From Candidatus Delongbacteria bacterium (GTDB lineage: Bacteria > JAGOEH01), in NCBI GenBank assembly GCA_017997825.1, contig JAGOEH010000008.1:1-42059 (forward strand): DNA of 42,059 nt. The letters are read 5' to 3'. Both the position numbers and the translations under genes were made by a program. Positions 40,790 through 42,059 of the stretch are shown in pieces. Position 1 is the stretch's first letter. Each line of letters starts with the position of its first letter. A model generated the notes under the pieces. That model was not told the origin of the DNA, made no database searches, and saw only the letters and a list, made by a program, of their open reading frames with translations.

Positions 40790-42059
40790 ATGAAAAATTA
40801 TCTAAAGCATCATCCGATTTTGGAGATTCCGACACTTCCGCTAGTAAATTTTTTTTATAAAGGAACCTGCTATCAGGCGTCTAAAGGCAGTATGATCAGC
40901 AGTGCCCTGATGGCCAACGGAATCGATGTAATCGGCCATCATCACAAGGACCACCGGGCCCAGGGATTGTTTTGTGCCAATGGACAATGTTCGCAATGCC
41001 TAATCATGGCGAACGGCATCACCGTCAAGGCGTGCGTCACCGAAATTTTGTCGGATATGGTACTGGAGCCATTGGATCGGCTGCCGGTTCTGAATCCGCC
41101 CTCACCCGGTCCGACTCTGTTCAAGGAATCGAGGATAGAAACCTGTGATGTATTGATTATTGGCGGCGGACCGGCCGGACTGTCAGCCGCTCTTTTTTTG
41201 AGTGATTATCCCTACCGAATTATCATCGTGGATGACAAACCGGAACCGGGCGGGAAACTAACCCTCCAAACCCATCAGTTTTTTGGATCGATCCGGGATT
41301 GTTATGCGGGTACCCGCGGTTTCGAGATCGCCCGCCACTTGACCGCGAGCTTAAAAGATAAAACCGGAGTTACCATCATGACCCGGGCTATGGCGGTGGG
41401 AATATTTGAGGATCAGCAGGTCGGAGTATCGACCCCGGAAGGGTATCGAAGGATCAAACCCAAGGTCGTGCTGAATGCTACCGGGGCTCGGGAGAAAATG
41501 CTGAGTTTTCCCGGCGCTTATCTGCCCAATATTTATGGTGCCGGGGCATTCCAAACGCTGGTGAATCGGGATTTGATCCGCCCCGCCAACCGCATTTTGG
41601 TGGTTGGGGGAGGCAATGTCGGCTTGATTGCGGCCTATCATGCCCTGCAGGCCGGTATTGAGGTGGCCGCCGTCATCGAAGCGATGCCCCAGGTCAGCGG
41701 ATATTGGGTTCACCGAGATAAGATCGTTCGATTGGGAATCCCGGTTCTAACCTCCCACACCCTGATCTCATGCCGGGGAAGCGATCGGGTGGAATCAGCC
41801 ACCATCGCCGGGATCGATTCACGATTCAAGGCTATTCCCGGCTCCGAACGGAATATCCGAGTCGATACAGTGCTGATCGGAGTCGGCCTGACCCCGGTTG
41901 ACGAGCTGGTAAAACAGGCCGAACGGGTCGGCCTCCCCTGTTTCCAGGCCGGAGATGCTCAAGAGATTGCCGATGCCAGTGCCGCATTCTTCGGAGGGAA
42001 AATCGCCGCCGCCAAAATCCTGCACCATCTGTCCGGCACCTCTCCCTATTCACTCGAAT
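40790..42059 (+). CDS. FAD-dependent oxidoreductase with N-terminal 2Fe-2S domain (3' end outside window)
   Basis: The frame opens at ATG 40790 (GAGGA 5 bases upstream) and is still open at the right edge after 423 codons. Residues about 15-85 are a ferredoxin-like 2Fe-2S domain (GLFCANGQCSQCLIMANG, then VKACVTEI): four cysteines in the spacing C-x4-C-x2-C...C. Next comes an FAD-binding Rossmann motif (CDVLIIGGGPAGLSAALFLS), then an NAD(P)-type motif (ILVVGGGNVGLIAAYHALQA). The plan is that of the HcnAB, sarcosine oxidase alpha or opine/proline dehydrogenase family, where several subunits are fused. The natural substrate cannot be told from this part. Confidence 0.85.
   Translation, partial: MKNYLKHHPILEIPTLPLVNFFYKGTCYQASKGSMISSALMANGIDVIGHHHKDHRAQGLFCANGQCSQCLIMANGITVKACVTEILSDMVLEPLDRLPVLNPPSPGPTLFKESRIETCDVLIIGGGPAGLSAALFLSDYPYRIIIVDDKPEPGGKLTLQTHQFFGSIRDCYAGTRGFEIARHLTASLKDKTGVTIMTRAMAVGIFEDQQVGVSTPEGYRRIKPKVVLNATGAREKMLSFPGAYLPNIYGAGAFQTLVNRDLIRPANRILVVGGGNVGLIAAYHALQAGIEVAAVIEAMPQVSGYWVHRDKIVRLGIPVLTSHTLISCRGSDRVESATIAGIDSRFKAIPGSERNIRVDTVLIGVGLTPVDELVKQAERVGLPCFQAGDAQEIADASAAFFGGKIAAAKILHHLSGTSPYSLE

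Overview
The window comes from a Gram-negative, flagellated bacterium. P- and L-ring genes (flgI, flgH), lipid A genes (lpxB, waaA) and two C-terminal sorting domains of the type IX secretion (Por_Secre_tail/FlgD-Ig) kind point to the FCB side of the tree (Calditrichaeota, KSB1, Ignavibacteria, Zixibacteria or a related candidate phylum). The sequence alone does not name the phylum. No tRNA, rRNA, CRISPR array, phage or insertion sequence was seen.

Layout. 1-726: two leftward envelope genes, one cut by the window edge. 938-3461: rightward PilZ/pseudo-receiver protein and rho. 3535-14833: a leftward flagellar block. Its order of transcription is flgF, flgG, flgA, flgH, flgI, flgJ (with a lytic transglycosylase domain), flgN, flgK, flgL, fliW, then fliC from its own sigma-28 promoter, then fliS, flaG and flgM. 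14947-19192: a leftward operon of fapA, a small membrane ORF, dnaK and a J-domain/HEAT protein. 19471-25356: two leftward secreted proteins carrying cohesin-like modules. The larger also has a beta-propeller, a dockerin-like module and a T9SS-type tail, and sits behind a second, very good sigma-28 promoter. 25655-28440: trkA-trkH potassium uptake. 28825-35313: a rightward cluster of a large alpha/beta hydrolase, tcdA, lpxB, a DUF374 acyltransferase and waaA, with overlapping genes. 35291-40482: leftward ldcA, a 1040-residue lipoprotein-like protein with an FGE-fold domain, a cysteine-less thioredoxin-like T9SS cargo and a small ORF. 40790-end: start of a 2Fe-2S/FAD oxidoreductase.

How it fits together. 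The flagellar block follows the usual hierarchy: a sigma-54-like site precedes the rod/ring/hook-junction genes, a sigma-28 site precedes flagellin, and FlgM (anti-sigma-28) lies at the end of the filament block. A near-consensus sigma-28 promoter in front of the 1524-residue cohesin/propeller/T9SS protein suggests that a surface protein is made together with the flagellin. This is the most interesting signal in the window. Several proteins keep a fold while losing its active residues: the pseudo-receiver, the thioredoxin-like protein without its Cys pair, the GH18-like motif, and the FGE fold without its Cys pair. Housekeeping promoters share a recognisable TTGAxx / TATATT pattern with 16-18 bp spacing.
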